A DNA stretch of 64,000 bases, from the NCBI RefSeq assembly GCF_046097105.1, contig NZ_CP175562.1:124001-188000 (forward strand). Direction: 5' to 3'. The stretch is from Natroniella sp046097105. GTDB lineage: Bacteria; Bacillota; Halanaerobiia; Halobacteroidales; Halobacteroidaceae. This document shows, piece after piece, positions 43,110 to 51,592 of this stretch; within the stretch, counting starts at the first letter, position 1; each line of letters starts with the position of its first letter. The notes below the pieces were generated by a model. The model was given only the letters and a program-made list of their open reading frames with translations, did no database searches and was not told the origin of the DNA. The translations under genes were made by a program, and so were the position numbers.

Positions 43110-44561
43110 ATGTTAGATGATTATAAAATAACGATTGGATTAGAGGTTCATGCTCAATTGGATACAAATACAAAGATATTTTGCGGTTGTAAAAATGAAT
43201 TTGGTGCTGAGCCAAATACTCATACATGTCCAATCTGTTTAGGATTACCGGGGACATTACCTGTTTTAAATGAAAGAGCGGTAGAGTATATTATTAAAGC
43301 TGGACTTGCTTTGAATTGTGAAATAGGAACCTTTAGTAAGTTTGATCGTAAGAATTACTTTTATGCAGATCTACCTAAAGCTTATCAAATTTCTCAATTT
43401 GACCTACCCTTCTGTGAAAAAGGGGAGGTTGTAATCCAGCCTGAAGATGAAGATGAAGAAGTAACCATAGGGATTACAAGAATTCACTTAGAAGAGGATG
43501 CAGGAAAATTAACTCATGCTGGTGATATTGCTCAGGCTAATTCCAGTCTTGTAGATTATAATCGTGTAGGAACTCCTTTAATTGAAATAGTAAGTGAGCC
43601 AGATATCCATTCTCCTGCTCAAGCCATTGCTTATCTTAAAAAGTTAAAGACAGTGTTAGAGTATATCGGAGTATCTGATTGTGAGATGTCTCAAGGTTCA
43701 ATGCGAGCTGATGTAAATGTTTCCATAGCTCCAACTGGCTCTAATAAATTAGGTACTAGAACTGAACTTAAAAACATGAATTCTTTTAAAGCTATTGAGA
43801 GGGCTTTAATCTATGAGCCTAAGCGACAGAAGAAGGTATTAGAATCAGGAGGAGAGATCATTCAAGGGACACTGACTTGGGATGATGAAACAGGTAAGAC
43901 TATTCCAATGAGGACTAAAGAGGAAGCTCATGATTATCGTTACTTCCCAGAACCTGATTTGGTTCCTGTTATTGTTGATGATCAGTGGGTAGCTGAGATT
44001 AAAGATACTTTACCTGAATTACCAGATGTACGCCAGAAGAGATATATAGAAGAGTTAGAAATTCCAGCTTATGATGCAAGGGTAATTACTGCTGATCGTG
44101 AAATAGCTGATTTCTTTGAAGCTGTTGTAGTAGATTATGAAAATGCTAAAGCAGTAAGTAATTGGATGATGGGAGAGTTTTTAAGGTTATTAAATGAAGA
44201 GGAAGTATCAATTACAGAGGTTAAATTTATGCCACAAGATTTAGCTAAGATGTTACAGATGATGGATGATGGAACTATTTCAAGTAAGATTGCTAAAACT
44301 GTATTTGAAGAGATGTTTACTACTGGTAAAGATCCGGATACAATAGTAGAAGAGAAGGGTTTAAAACAGATCAGTGATACAAGTGAGTTAGAAGGAATAA
44401 TTGAAGGAGTATTAGCTGATAATCAATCAGCAGTAGAAGATTATCATGGTGGTAATAAAAATGTAATAGGTTTTTTAGTAGGTCAAACAATGCAAGCTAC
44501 TAGAGGTAAAGCTAATCCACAAATAGTCAATCAAATTTTAAGAGAAAAATTAGAAGAATAA
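43110..44561 (+). CDS. gatB: Asp/Glu-tRNA amidotransferase subunit B
   Basis: A 483-residue GatB. KITIGLEVHAQL at the N-terminus, zinc-binding Cys in CGCKNEFGAEPNTHTCPIC near residue 30, KFDRKNYFYADLPKAYQISQ (kept as a landmark near 75) and the C-terminal YqeY-like domain are all present. It phosphorylates and amidates the misacyl-tRNA. ATG 43110 has GGAGGTG upstream; the preceding TTG is an alternative. Confidence 0.95.
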   Translation: MLDDYKITIGLEVHAQLDTNTKIFCGCKNEFGAEPNTHTCPICLGLPGTLPVLNERAVEYIIKAGLALNCEIGTFSKFDRKNYFYADLPKAYQISQFDLPFCEKGEVVIQPEDEDEEVTIGITRIHLEEDAGKLTHAGDIAQANSSLVDYNRVGTPLIEIVSEPDIHSPAQAIAYLKKLKTVLEYIGVSDCEMSQGSMRADVNVSIAPTGSNKLGTRTELKNMNSFKAIERALIYEPKRQKKVLESGGEIIQGTLTWDDETGKTIPMRTKEEAHDYRYFPEPDLVPVIVDDQWVAEIKDTLPELPDVRQKRYIEELEIPAYDARVITADREIADFFEAVVVDYENAKAVSNWMMGEFLRLLNEEEVSITEVKFMPQDLAKMLQMMDDGTISSKIAKTVFEEMFTTGKDPDTIVEEKGLKQISDTSELEGIIEGVLADNQSAVEDYHGGNKNVIGFLVGQTMQATRGKANPQIVNQILREKLEE

Positions 44562-44683
44562 TTTTTAGACAAATGAATTTGATAGTAGCTTTCTTGCACA
44601 AGAGTGTAAAAAGTGATAAAATTAGCTTGATAAAAGCCATTAAAAAGAACTCGGTTAATTGTAAAGGAGGAAAGGATGATTTA

Positions 44684-45229
44684 ATGAAAAGTTTAAAAGA
44701 TTTACTAAACATGTTCAAATTAAGGGCTGTAGAAGATATATTTACTGTTATTTTATTATACATTACATGGATTATTTTATCTGGTGATATATCTTTAAGT
44801 GCATTGTTATTGGGTCTTATAATATCCTACGTAGCGGTGTTGATCATCCATAGTTATTTTACAAGACATGTATCTAAAAATATTATTGTTAGGTTCTTTT
44901 ATTTTATTGCTTTTGTGATCACATTAGCAAAGGAAATAATTATTTCTAGTATTGCAGTGGCTAGGTTAGCTCTTCAACCAAAACTCTCTTTTAAGCCTGC
45001 TATTGAGAAGGTGCCTACAATTGTAGAAGAAGAGAATAAGCTGGTTATGATGACTATTTTAGGGAATTCTATTACTCTAACTCCTGGGACATTAACTGTT
45101 GAACTTGATCCAGGTGAAAAAGTATTTTATATTCATTCTCTAGATATTATTGAAGCTGAGGATAAAGATGATTTAAGAGAAAAAATGTTTGGTAGCCTGG
45201 AGACGGCTATTAGGAGGGCGTTTAAATGA
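44684..45229 (+). CDS. mrpE: Mrp antiporter subunit E
   Basis: A 181-residue membrane protein with an N-terminal hydrophobic region and the MrpE C-terminal domain (TILGNSITLTPGTLTVEL, then FYIHSL). First gene of an eight-gene Na+/H+ antiporter operon with 4-base overlaps. The ATG at 44684 is chosen: AAAGGA is 7 bases upstream, and earlier codons of the frame do not resemble the family. A sodium-exporting antiporter fits a salt-adapted cell. Confidence 0.9.
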   Translation: MKSLKDLLNMFKLRAVEDIFTVILLYITWIILSGDISLSALLLGLIISYVAVLIIHSYFTRHVSKNIIVRFFYFIAFVITLAKEIIISSIAVARLALQPKLSFKPAIEKVPTIVEEENKLVMMTILGNSITLTPGTLTVELDPGEKVFYIHSLDIIEAEDKDDLREKMFGSLETAIRRAFK

Positions 45230-45489
45230 TTGAAGTAGTAATACTAGTAATTTTAGCTTCTGCCATAGCGATTTTTTATCGATTAGTAAAAGGGCCAACC
45301 GTTTTTGATAGAATTGCCGCCGCAGATGCGATAGGAGCTATGTTTTTGTCAATTTTGGTCTTGTTAAGTATTTACTTTGAGCGTTCAGTATTTGTTGATG
45401 TTGCATTTATATTTGGTTTATTGCTCTTTGTTGAAGTACTAATTATGGCCAAATACTTTGAAGAGAAAAAGGGAGGGAAGAGCAATTAG
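45226..45489 (+). CDS. mrpF: Mrp antiporter subunit F
   Basis: An 87-residue protein with three membrane segments and the MrpF signature RLVKGPTVFDRIAAADAIG near residue 21. The ATG overlaps mrpE (ATGA). The stop codon TAG overlaps the proposed ATT start of the next gene. Confidence 0.9.
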   Translation: MIEVVILVILASAIAIFYRLVKGPTVFDRIAAADAIGAMFLSILVLLSIYFERSVFVDVAFIFGLLLFVEVLIMAKYFEEKKGGKSN

Positions 45490-45838
45490 TTTATTAATTC
45501 AGTTACTAAGTAATCTTCTCATTATTATTGGAACCTTCTTTTTTGTTATAACAGCAATAGCCATGTTAAGGTTTCCAGATTTTTATACTAGATTGCATGC
45601 CAGTTCCAAATGTTTAACTGGTGGTGCTTTATTTATGTTAGCTGGTTTAGCTGGTTTGATGTTTTTAGAAGGGAGAATTTTTGATTCATTTAAACTGCTG
45701 TTATTATCGGCGTTCTTAGTCTTGACAAACCCTGCTACATCTCATGCTATTGCTCGAGCAGCTCATAAAGTAGGACTTAAGCCTAAAGAAGTAGTTAAGG
45801 ATGAACTGAGAGAAATGGAATTAGGTGATAATCTATGA
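45485..45838 (+). CDS. mrpG: Mrp antiporter subunit G, apparent ATT start
   Basis: A 117-residue protein with three membrane segments and the MrpG signature AMLRFPDFYTRLHASSK near residue 28. No ATG or GTG gives a proper N-terminus. ATT at 45485 lies 8 bases after GGGAGG and overlaps the mrpF stop (ATTAG); it places the first membrane segment as in the family. The alternative TTG at 45458 lies further upstream, has no ribosome binding site and adds a basic 9-residue tail. Overlaps the next gene by 4 bases. Confidence 0.85.
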   Translation: MSLLIQLLSNLLIIIGTFFFVITAIAMLRFPDFYTRLHASSKCLTGGALFMLAGLAGLMFLEGRIFDSFKLLLLSAFLVLTNPATSHAIARAAHKVGLKPKEVVKDELREMELGDNL

Positions 45839-46074
45839 TGGAAATTATCTATAACTTTCTATTATTCTTTATGGTTATATCTGCCGCATATGCGTTATTT
45901 ACGCATAATTTATTAAATTCGATAATTGCTTTATCTATTTTTAGTGCTAACTTAATAGTTTTATTTATAATTTTACAAGCACCTGATGTTGCTTTAGTAG
46001 AGGTGATAGTTTCTAGTGGTATTAGTACAGGCTTTTTTATAGTAACGATCAATAAGTTGGAGGGGATTGAATGA
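45835..46074 (+). CDS. DUF4040/MbhD-like antiporter subunit (detached MrpA domain)
   Basis: A 79-residue protein with three membrane segments. ILQAPDVALVEVIVSSGISTGFF (landmark near residue 46, kept short as APDVALVEV) matches the DUF4040 domain that sits near the end of full-length MrpA and forms MbhD in archaeal Mbh complexes. Here it is a stand-alone gene, as in split Mrp/Mbh operons. ATGATG start; overlaps both neighbours. Confidence 0.85.
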   Translation: MMEIIYNFLLFFMVISAAYALFTHNLLNSIIALSIFSANLIVLFIILQAPDVALVEVIVSSGISTGFFIVTINKLEGIE

Positions 46075-46760
46075 GAAAGTTTGCTAGTTTGGTTGTAGTA
46101 GTAATACTGAGTAGTTTGTTATTGATGACTTTCTTAAGCTTATCGACGGCAGATTATGATCTAAGTGAACACTATATTAATTACGGAGTTGAGGAAACAA
46201 AAGCACTTAACTTAGTAACTGCTATTTTATTTGATTATCGTGCTTTTGATACCTTAGGGGAAGCAACAGTTATTTTTGCTGTAGCATCAACGATTGCTTT
46301 TTTAGTTCCTAAGCAAACGGCCAGTATGATTTCGGCTCGGTTTTCTATAATTATGCAGCAGACTACCAGTTTATTAATTCCTTTTTTATTTGTAATTGGA
46401 TCTTATATAATTGCTTATGGACATATTTCACCAGGTGGTGGTTTTGCTGGTGGTGTGATTTTAGCTGTAATTACAATCTTAATTACGATTACTTTCGGAA
46501 TTAGATATTCAGATAGACAGGTTAGACCGAGAATTAAGTCATTTATGGAAAGCTTTGGTGCAATGGGCTTTGTGTTACTTGGATTACTTGGGATTATGAT
46601 GGGAGGAAACTTTTTAGCCAATGCTAAAGCTGGTTTTGACTTAGGAGTTCCTGGAGATCTAATCAGTTCAGGAATTATACCTCATATCAATCTAATGACT
46701 GGGTTGAAAGTAGCAGCTGGTTTATCAATTATGTTTAATAGCTTGATAAAGGAGGAGTAA
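46071..46760 (+). CDS. Fused MbhE-like and MrpB (MnhB) antiporter subunit
   Basis: A 229-residue membrane protein with two parts. Residues 1-85 resemble MbhE (AILFDYRAFDTLGEATVIF near residue 50). Residues 95-229 are the MnhB domain (FLFVIGSYIIAYGHISPGGG and FAGGVILAV). In full-length MrpA the first part is the C-terminal tail, so this gene joins MrpA's end to MrpB. ATG after GGAGGGGATTGA. Confidence 0.85.
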   Translation: MRKFASLVVVVILSSLLLMTFLSLSTADYDLSEHYINYGVEETKALNLVTAILFDYRAFDTLGEATVIFAVASTIAFLVPKQTASMISARFSIIMQQTTSLLIPFLFVIGSYIIAYGHISPGGGFAGGVILAVITILITITFGIRYSDRQVRPRIKSFMESFGAMGFVLLGLLGIMMGGNFLANAKAGFDLGVPGDLISSGIIPHINLMTGLKVAAGLSIMFNSLIKEE

Positions 46761-46761
46761 A

Positions 46762-47106
46762 GTGGAAACAACATTTTTAGCAATTGCAGTATTGTTTGGA
46801 TTGGGATTATATATAATTTTAACCCATAAAAATTTAATTAAGATTGCGATGGGAATTGGTGTAATGGAGTCAGCAATAATTTTATTATTTATCGTTTTCA
46901 GCTACAGGCCAGGTGGAACTGCTCCAATTTTGGATGTCGATGCTCAAGCCTACGATTTGATTGTTGATCCTATTCCACAAGCATTATCTTTAACAGCTAT
47001 TGTAATTGGAGCTGGTACAACGGCGTTAATGTTAGCTTTAATAATCAAAATTTACAACAGATATAACACATTATATATTGATGAGATTAAAGAATTAAAA
47101 GGTTAA
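46762..47106 (+). CDS. mrpC: Mrp antiporter subunit C (NuoK-like)
   Basis: A 114-residue protein with three membrane segments and MrpC/NuoK features: a Glu in the second membrane segment (GVMESAIILLF) and DPIPQALSLTAIVIG. GTG start behind AAGGAGGAGTAAA. It provides part of the ion path of the antiporter. Confidence 0.9.
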   Translation: METTFLAIAVLFGLGLYIILTHKNLIKIAMGIGVMESAIILLFIVFSYRPGGTAPILDVDAQAYDLIVDPIPQALSLTAIVIGAGTTALMLALIIKIYNRYNTLYIDEIKELKG

Positions 47107-47131
47107 GGATATATTGGATAGGGGGTAAAAA

Positions 47132-48592
47132 ATGGATACAGCTGTATTGTTAATAGTACTGCCACTTCTTACTGCATTTAGTTTGGGGATTATTAAAATG
47201 TTCAGTAAGAAAATGGTGAAAGTCATTACTGTTATAAGTGCTACTGTTCACTTAGCATTAATAATGAGTGTAGTAAGGGAAGCAATGCAAAGACCAATTG
47301 TTTATCATTTGGGTAATTGGGATAATTTATTAGGGATTTCATTAGTTATAGATTCTTTTTCAGCGATGATGGCTTTGTTGATTGGAGTTTTGGCATATGC
47401 TGTGATAATCTATTCTTTAGTTTATATTGATTTTCATGAATTGAAGTATTATGTCTTATCATTTTTATTGATTGCTGGAGTAATGGGTATGTCATTAACG
47501 GCAGATTTATTTAACTTATATGTCTTTTTTGAAATTGTTTCTATTACTTCTTATGCTTTGGTTGCTATCAAGGAAGAGGAAGCAAGTTTTGAAGGTGCAT
47601 TTAAGTACTTGGTGATGGGAATGGTGAGTGGAACTTTTGTACTACTGGCTATTATCTTGACTTATCAAGTAACAGGAGCTTTGAATTTTGCTCAAGTTGC
47701 AGCTAACTTTGGGGATGCACCTATGCTAGTTAGACAAACTATTTTTGTTTTCTTCTTAATTGGATTTGGAACAAAGTTCTGTTTAGTTCCATTGCATGCT
47801 TGGTTACCGGATGTTTACTGTGGTGCTCCAGCTAGTTTTAATGCTTTATCATCTGGTATAGTAATCAAAGCATCTTTATATGCATTTATCAGAATCGCAT
47901 ATTTATTGTTTGGAATGACTGCTGGAATAGGTCAAGTTTTGATCTATTGGGGTGTTGCAACATTTTTAGTTGCTCATATATTGGCTTATCAGCAAGAAAA
48001 TTTGAAACGATTACTAGGTTATTCAAGTATTGCTCAGATAGGATATATTTTATTAGCTATTGGTTTAGGAACGGAAAGTGGAATTATAGCAGGTAGTTAT
48101 CATATATTTAATGATGGTCTAATGAAAGCAACACTCTTTTTAGGAGTTGGAATCTTTAGTTATACTGTTGGTGCTTCTAAAATAGATGATTTAAGAGGGT
48201 TAGGTTTTTCTATGCCGAAGGTTTCTTTTGCTTTTGTTATTGCCACTTTAGCCATTATTGGACTACCACCGTTTAATGGTTTTATCAGTAAATGGTTGAT
48301 TTTACAAGCAGCGTGGGAAACAGAGTATATAGTTGCAGCTTTCTTTATTCCAGTTGGTAGTTTATTATCTTTAGCTTATTATTTGAAACTAATTAAGGCA
48401 TTATATTCAAAGGCAGATAGGGAATTAGAAGTAAAACCAATCGATTGGAAATTGAGAGTGCCGACTTATGTATTAGCAGCTTCTTGTTTAGTAATGGGAA
48501 TTATTCCTGGCTTATCATTGGTACTACTTGAAAATATTCCGAAGTTTTTACTAGATAGCAGCAACTATATTAATCTTTTATTAGGGAGGTAA
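47132..48592 (+). CDS. mrpD: Mrp antiporter subunit D (NuoN/M-like)
   Basis: A 486-residue protein with about 14 membrane segments. Conserved charged positions: Glu in YVFFEIVSITSYALV near residue 137, Lys in GFGTKFCLVPLHAWLPDV near 219, and Lys in SGIVIKASLY. These are the proton-path residues of antiporter-type subunits. It follows mrpC by 25 bases. Confidence 0.9.
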   Translation: MDTAVLLIVLPLLTAFSLGIIKMFSKKMVKVITVISATVHLALIMSVVREAMQRPIVYHLGNWDNLLGISLVIDSFSAMMALLIGVLAYAVIIYSLVYIDFHELKYYVLSFLLIAGVMGMSLTADLFNLYVFFEIVSITSYALVAIKEEEASFEGAFKYLVMGMVSGTFVLLAIILTYQVTGALNFAQVAANFGDAPMLVRQTIFVFFLIGFGTKFCLVPLHAWLPDVYCGAPASFNALSSGIVIKASLYAFIRIAYLLFGMTAGIGQVLIYWGVATFLVAHILAYQQENLKRLLGYSSIAQIGYILLAIGLGTESGIIAGSYHIFNDGLMKATLFLGVGIFSYTVGASKIDDLRGLGFSMPKVSFAFVIATLAIIGLPPFNGFISKWLILQAAWETEYIVAAFFIPVGSLLSLAYYLKLIKALYSKADRELEVKPIDWKLRVPTYVLAASCLVMGIIPGLSLVLLENIPKFLLDSSNYINLLLGR

Positions 48593-48597
48593 ATTAA

Positions 48598-50151
48598 GTG
48601 GTTAATCCTGGATTTATATATCTGCTAGGAGCAGTAATTCTATACTTTACCAAAGGTAAATTGAGAGACTTTTTGGCAGTTATGATCTCGGCAATTGGAT
48701 TATTATGGATTTACAATTTGCCCGTGGGTGAAGGAATGAAAGTGGCTTTTTTGGACTTAGATTTAATTCTTGTTAATGTTAATAATATTAGTAGATTAGT
48801 AGGAGTAGTCTTTGCTTTTTTTGGGTTGTGTACTATGATTTATTCTTTGGTCTTTTCAGATAAAAAGTTTTATGTTCTCTCCCATATTTATGTAGGAGGT
48901 TCTTTAGCTGTCTTGTTTGCTGGAGATTTATTTTCTTTCTATTTTTTCTGGGAAGTAATGACAATTAGTTCTTACTTTTTAATATTTGATCGAACTAAAC
49001 CTATTACAGAACAGACAAGCTACTATTATTTTCTAATGCATCTAGTAGGTGGAGTTAGTCTGCTATGGGGAGTTTTGATGAATTATAGTATAACAGGAAG
49101 TATTCTTTTGAGAACTGTTGAGTACGGGTTGCCATTCTTTATTTTAGCAGTAGCGATTAAGTTGGCTTTTGTTGGGTTTCACACGTGGCTGCCTAGAAAC
49201 TACTCTAATGTTCCGTTTCATATTAGTGTTCTCTTATCAGCTTATACTACAAAAGTGGGAGTTTATGCTTTGTATCGTTTGTTAGGAGCGGTAAGTGTAC
49301 AATATGCGGGAGTAGTTACGGCTATTGTAGGAGTTTTATTTGCTTTGCAACAAACAGAGGTTAGAAAGCTATTATCTTATCATATTGTCAGTCAGATAGG
49401 TTATATGATAGTAGGTATAGGGGTAAGAAATTCGTATGGAATAGCAGGAGGGATGTTACACTTAACAAACAATATCCTATATAAAGGTTTATTATTTATG
49501 GTAATTGGAACAGTAATTTATTCTACAGATAAAGAGGATTTGATTGACTTAGGAGGATTATCTAAAAAATTACCAATTACTACTTTCTGTGGAGTAATAG
49601 CTTCTTTAGCTATTGCTGGAGCACCATTTTTGAGTGGGCACGTAAGTAAAATCTTGATTAAAAATGCATCAAGTGATCCTATTTTGGTATGGGGGTTATT
49701 TGTAGCTGGAATAGGAACTACATTGTCTTTTCTAAAGGTTATGTATTTTGGATTCTTTAGGAAAAGAGAAGTTGAAGTTAAGAGAAAGCCAAATAAATTA
49801 ATGCTTGGTAGTATGTTATTTGTTGCAGGTACAATAATTGCTGTTGGCTTAATGCCAAATGTAATAACTGATCTATTTAATTTAGGAGTTCAAGCTGATT
49901 ACTTTTCTTTAAGCTATATGTGGAAGAGTTTACAACCTATGTTATTAGCTTTGATTATCTTTAAGTTGGCCCATGATATTATTGAACCTCATGAACATGA
50001 CCACGTAGATCGAGATATTTATCCTGTTATTGGCTATGGGATAAATTATGTAGGTGGAGTTTTAAGCAAAGTACAAAATGGTGATGTGAGTAGATATATC
50101 TTATGGTTATTGACCACTTTGGCAATTGTCTGGGTTAGTTTCCTGGTTTGA
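48598..50151 (+). CDS. Second antiporter-type membrane subunit (MrpD/MrpA N-terminal-like)
   Basis: A 517-residue antiporter-like protein. Conserved Glu in FSFYFFWEVMTISSYFLIF near residue 121 and Lys in KLAFVGFHTWLPR near 197 are kept. It lacks the MrpA C-terminal domains, which are supplied by the two small genes upstream, so it probably takes the place of MrpA's main body. Near its end is HEHDHVDRD, a His-rich loop. GTG start behind GGGAGGTAAATTAA. Last gene of the operon. Confidence 0.82.
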   Translation: MVNPGFIYLLGAVILYFTKGKLRDFLAVMISAIGLLWIYNLPVGEGMKVAFLDLDLILVNVNNISRLVGVVFAFFGLCTMIYSLVFSDKKFYVLSHIYVGGSLAVLFAGDLFSFYFFWEVMTISSYFLIFDRTKPITEQTSYYYFLMHLVGGVSLLWGVLMNYSITGSILLRTVEYGLPFFILAVAIKLAFVGFHTWLPRNYSNVPFHISVLLSAYTTKVGVYALYRLLGAVSVQYAGVVTAIVGVLFALQQTEVRKLLSYHIVSQIGYMIVGIGVRNSYGIAGGMLHLTNNILYKGLLFMVIGTVIYSTDKEDLIDLGGLSKKLPITTFCGVIASLAIAGAPFLSGHVSKILIKNASSDPILVWGLFVAGIGTTLSFLKVMYFGFFRKREVEVKRKPNKLMLGSMLFVAGTIIAVGLMPNVITDLFNLGVQADYFSLSYMWKSLQPMLLALIIFKLAHDIIEPHEHDHVDRDIYPVIGYGINYVGGVLSKVQNGDVSRYILWLLTTLAIVWVSFLV

Positions 50152-50188
50152 ATTAATATTCATAGTGGTTAAATAATATACATTAGTA

Positions 50189-50218
50189 TTGACAAATATG
50201 CCATTGAAATGTTATAAT
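50189..50218 (+). promoter_or_regulatory. Promoter of the homocitrate synthase-like gene
   Basis: Perfect TTGACA (50189-50194) and perfect TATAAT (50213-50218) with an 18-base spacer. A leader of about 190 bases follows before the gene. Confidence 0.75.
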
Positions 50219-50219
50219 G

Positions 50220-50244
50220 TAAGTTACTAAACACATGTAACTTA
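50220..50244. promoter_or_regulatory. Inverted repeat at the transcription start, possible operator
   Basis: TAAGTTAC (50220-50227) and GTAACTTA (50237-50244) form a perfect 8-bp dyad that covers the expected start point. It may be a repressor site or a leader hairpin. Confidence 0.4.
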
Positions 50245-50410
50245 TATGTTAACTATGAGTTGAAATTAATTAATATTTGTGGATAATAGATGTCCAGTTG
50301 TTTAAATGCTACTCACATTGAGTTATCGTGGATAGTATTTTTTAATTTGTTTATAGTGGCATATAGTTGAATGCTTATAAAATCATTGATTAATTGAGGA
50401 GTGTGAGAGT

Positions 50411-51556
50411 ATGGAGAATGTCAAGATAGTTGACACGACTTTGCGTGATGGAGAACAGACTGCCGGAGTAGTTTTTGCGAATCGAGAGAAGATTAGGATT
50501 GCTAAATTATTGGATCAAATTGGTGTTGATCAAATAGAAGCAGGCATTCCAGTAATGGGCGGAGATGAACAGGAAGCAATTAAAACAATTGTAGCAGCGG
50601 ATTTGAATGCTAGTATTATGGCTTGGAATCGAGCGGTTGTTTCTGATATCCAGGTTTCTTTAAACTGTGGAGTTGATGCAGTGGCCATTTCTATTTCTAC
50701 TTCTGATATTCATATTAAACATAAGCTAGAAGAAGATAGAGATTGGGTCTTATCTAATATGGTTAAGGCTGTTGAATTTGCTAAAAAGAATGGACTATAT
50801 GTATCTGTTAATGCTGAGGATGCATCTAGAAGTGATCAGGAATTTTTATTCAAGTTTGCTAAGGAAGCTAAAGAAGCAGGAGCAGATAGATTAAGATATT
50901 GTGATACTGTAGGAATTATGGAGCCGTTTGATATTTATGATAGAGTTAAAGCATTAATTGATGAGATTGGTATTGATGTAGAGATGCATACACATAATGA
51001 TTTTGGTTTGGCAGCTGCAAACGCTTTAGCTGGTGTTAAAGCAGGGGCCAACTATATTGGGGTTACCGTTAATGGTCTAGGAGAGCGAGCTGGAAATGCA
51101 GCTATTGAAGAGATAGTTATGGCTCTTAAGCATCTGTATAATGTTAATATGGAATTTTCTACTAAGGATTTCAGAGCATTATCTGAATATGTATCACGAG
51201 CTTCTGCACGAGAGCTACCAGCTTGGAAGGCAATTGTAGGAACTAATATGTTTGCTCATGAATCTGGTATTCATGCTGATGGAGTCTTAAAGAATGCTGC
51301 AACGTATGAAGTTTTTGCTCCAGAAGAAGTAGGGTTGGAGCGACAAATTATTATCGGTAAGCACTCTGGGAAGAAGGCAATCGTTAATAAGTTCTTAGAG
51401 TATGGAATTGAATTAACAGCACAAGAAGCAGAGGCTTTATTGCCACGAGTAAGAAGAACAGCTGTTGAATTCAAGAGAGCTTTATTTGATAAAGAGTTGA
51501 TGTATATTTATGAAGATTATAAAGCAGAACAGCAGAATCAAAGCCAGGCAAACTAA
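50411..51556 (+). CDS. Homocitrate synthase / Re-citrate synthase-like enzyme
   Basis: A 381-residue DRE-TIM metallolyase. VDTTLRDGEQTAGV at the N-terminus, MHTHNDFGLAAANA with metal-binding His near residue 197, and VNGLGERAGNA are typical of NifV-type homocitrate synthases. Members of the same family act as Re-citrate synthases in some clostridia. The next gene is an isocitrate/isopropylmalate dehydrogenase-type enzyme, so the pair could make 2-oxoglutarate through citrate and isocitrate, or act one carbon longer. No nif gene is in view. GAGGAGTGTGAGAGT precedes the ATG. Confidence 0.8.
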   Translation: MENVKIVDTTLRDGEQTAGVVFANREKIRIAKLLDQIGVDQIEAGIPVMGGDEQEAIKTIVAADLNASIMAWNRAVVSDIQVSLNCGVDAVAISISTSDIHIKHKLEEDRDWVLSNMVKAVEFAKKNGLYVSVNAEDASRSDQEFLFKFAKEAKEAGADRLRYCDTVGIMEPFDIYDRVKALIDEIGIDVEMHTHNDFGLAAANALAGVKAGANYIGVTVNGLGERAGNAAIEEIVMALKHLYNVNMEFSTKDFRALSEYVSRASARELPAWKAIVGTNMFAHESGIHADGVLKNAATYEVFAPEEVGLERQIIIGKHSGKKAIVNKFLEYGIELTAQEAEALLPRVRRTAVEFKRALFDKELMYIYEDYKAEQQNQSQAN

Positions 51557-51592
51557 TAAAGTAATAATTAAGTAATTAAGGAGTGAGAATTT

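Noticed and set aside
50219..50410. T-box or other riboswitch in the 190-base leader before the homocitrate synthase-like gene
   Set aside because: No T-box sequence, specifier stem or terminator/antiterminator pair is visible; only the short dyad at the start.
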